Positions 63,125 to 64,000 of a stretch of DNA of 64,000 nt are shown piece after piece (the first letter of the stretch is position 1; every line of letters begins with the position of its first letter). Below the pieces are notes generated by a model. It saw only the letters and a list, made by a program, of their open reading frames with translations, was not told where the DNA came from and searched no databases. The position numbers were made by a program, and so were the translations under genes. The stretch is from NCBI RefSeq assembly GCF_013385425.1, contig NZ_JACAQA010000002.1, positions 124,001 through 188,000 of the forward strand. Reading direction: 5' to 3'. This stretch comes from Pseudomonas gingeri. GTDB lineage: Bacteria > Pseudomonadota > Gammaproteobacteria > Pseudomonadales > Pseudomonadaceae.

Positions 63125-64000
63125 ATGAGTGCCGTGATCAAAGACCCCGCGCAACAACCCGACCGCCCCCTGGTCAGCCTGCGCAACCTGAACAAGCACT
63201 ACGGCGACTTCGCCGCCGTGGACAATATTTCCCTGGATATCCGGGAGGGTGAATTCCTCACCTTCCTCGGCTCCAGTGGCTCGGGCAAAAGCACCACCCT
63301 GTCGATGCTGGCCGGTTTCGAGACGCCCAGCAGCGGTGAAATCCTGGTGGGTGGACAGTCCCTGGTCAAGGTGCCGCCGCACAAACGCGATATCGGCATG
63401 GTGTTCCAGCGTTACTCGCTGTTTCCCCACCTGTCGGTGCGTGACAACATCGCCTTCCCGCTGACCCTGCGCAAGCTCAGCAGCGAGGAGCGCGAGCGCC
63501 GGGTCGAGGCCATGCTCAAGCTGGTGCAGCTCGAAACCTTTGCCCATCGCCGCCCTTCCCAGCTCTCCGGCGGCCAGCAACAGCGTGTGGCGATTGCCCG
63601 GGCGCTGGTCTACGAACCGCGCATCCTGCTGATGGACGAACCCCTCGGCGCCCTGGACAAGAAGCTGCGCGAAGACCTGCAGGACGAGCTGCGCCAACTG
63701 CATCGTCGGCTGGGCATCACCATCGTCTACGTAACCCATGACCAGGAGGAAGCCATGCGCCTGTCCCAGCGCATCGCGATCTTCAGTCACGGCAGGATCG
63801 TGGGCCTGGGCAGCGGCTACGACCTCTACCAGAACCCGCCGAACGCCTTTGTCGCCTCATTCCTCGGCAACTCGAACTTCCTCAAGCTCAAGGCCCGGGG
63901 CAATGCCGCGGGGGATTTCGAGGGACAGACCCTGACGATCCGGCCGACCAGCGGGGTTTCCAGCGACCAGCCGCTGTTGCTGATGGTGCGCCCGGAGAAA
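63125..64000 (+). CDS. ABC transporter ATP-binding protein, PotA type (cut by window edge)
   Basis: The first 292 codons are seen, frame open to the end. Walker A GSSGSGKST, LSGGQQQRVAIARAL and Walker B RILLMDEPLGALD are present, with HDQEEAMRLSQRIAIF after. The remaining TOBE-like domain (NAFVASFLGNSNFL) has started. It completes the four-component polyamine-type importer. AAGGAG precedes the ATG. The gene must continue beyond base 64000. Confidence 0.93.
   Translation, partial: MSAVIKDPAQQPDRPLVSLRNLNKHYGDFAAVDNISLDIREGEFLTFLGSSGSGKSTTLSMLAGFETPSSGEILVGGQSLVKVPPHKRDIGMVFQRYSLFPHLSVRDNIAFPLTLRKLSSEERERRVEAMLKLVQLETFAHRRPSQLSGGQQQRVAIARALVYEPRILLMDEPLGALDKKLREDLQDELRQLHRRLGITIVYVTHDQEEAMRLSQRIAIFSHGRIVGLGSGYDLYQNPPNAFVASFLGNSNFLKLKARGNAAGDFEGQTLTIRPTSGVSSDQPLLLMVRPEK

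Overview
This window is a stretch of a Pseudomonas chromosome, most likely the P. fluorescens / P. protegens / P. chlororaphis side of the genus. The evidence is high-GC coding sequence with few gaps, REP/REPIN repeats of the Pseudomonas type between genes, a kdpFABC operon, a selD-mnmH pair, a molybdate modABC operon under a perfect Mo-box, and a stand-alone EPSP synthase of the kind described from P. fluorescens. I see no phage, integrase, transposase, CRISPR array, rRNA or tRNA. Species assignment is inference from gene content and motifs; no search was run.

Layout. 1-6.7 kb: EamA exporter (partial) divergent from an AsnC/Lrp regulator, a CSCC-motif permease, mnmH-selD for tRNA selenouridine, a GltP-type symporter and an AraC regulator. 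6.7-11 kb: overlapping PhzF-like and RidA-like genes, AraC regulator, cupin, HAAAP amino-acid permease. 11-21.3 kb: small envelope proteins, quinone-oxidoreductase/XapX/AraC genes, gor, galU, small lipoproteins, alkB, and an acuI-like reductase behind a TetR regulator with two matching operators. 21.5-28 kb: nitronate monooxygenase, Mo-box with modABC, and a large MGH1/GH63-like glycosidase. 28-35.2 kb: a small Cys-rich protein, an mgtA Mg2+ ATPase with a structured leader and leader ORF, a REPIN, a Na/Pi cotransporter overlapping a SLOG-like gene, and an outer-membrane-like protein. 35.2-41.1 kb: small enzymes and lipoproteins, an intact stand-alone EAL phosphodiesterase, a HAD phosphatase and aroA. 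41.2-46.1 kb: aminotransferase / ornithine-cyclodeaminase-like / YheO-like regulator set and an APC permease. 46.3-51.5 kb: kdpFABC without kdpDE. 51.6-64 kb: aldo/keto reductase divergent from a LysR regulator, then a catabolic and uptake locus.

The most interesting region is 53.7-64.0 kb. It holds a DUF1185 protein, an alpha/beta hydrolase, an aldehyde dehydrogenase, a flavin reductase, an FCD-GntR regulator, a NUDIX hydrolase, a DUF1330 protein, a RibB-like protein with a degraded cyclohydrolase half, and a polyamine-type ABC transporter that runs off the right edge. Three related palindromes (core ATGGTATACCAT, or its ATACCATAA half) sit in front of the three transcription units and look like the GntR operator. 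The gene set fits import and flavin-dependent oxidative opening of a nitrogen-containing compound, with dedicated flavin supply. The oxygenase expected to use the reduced flavin is not in the window, and the substrate is unknown.
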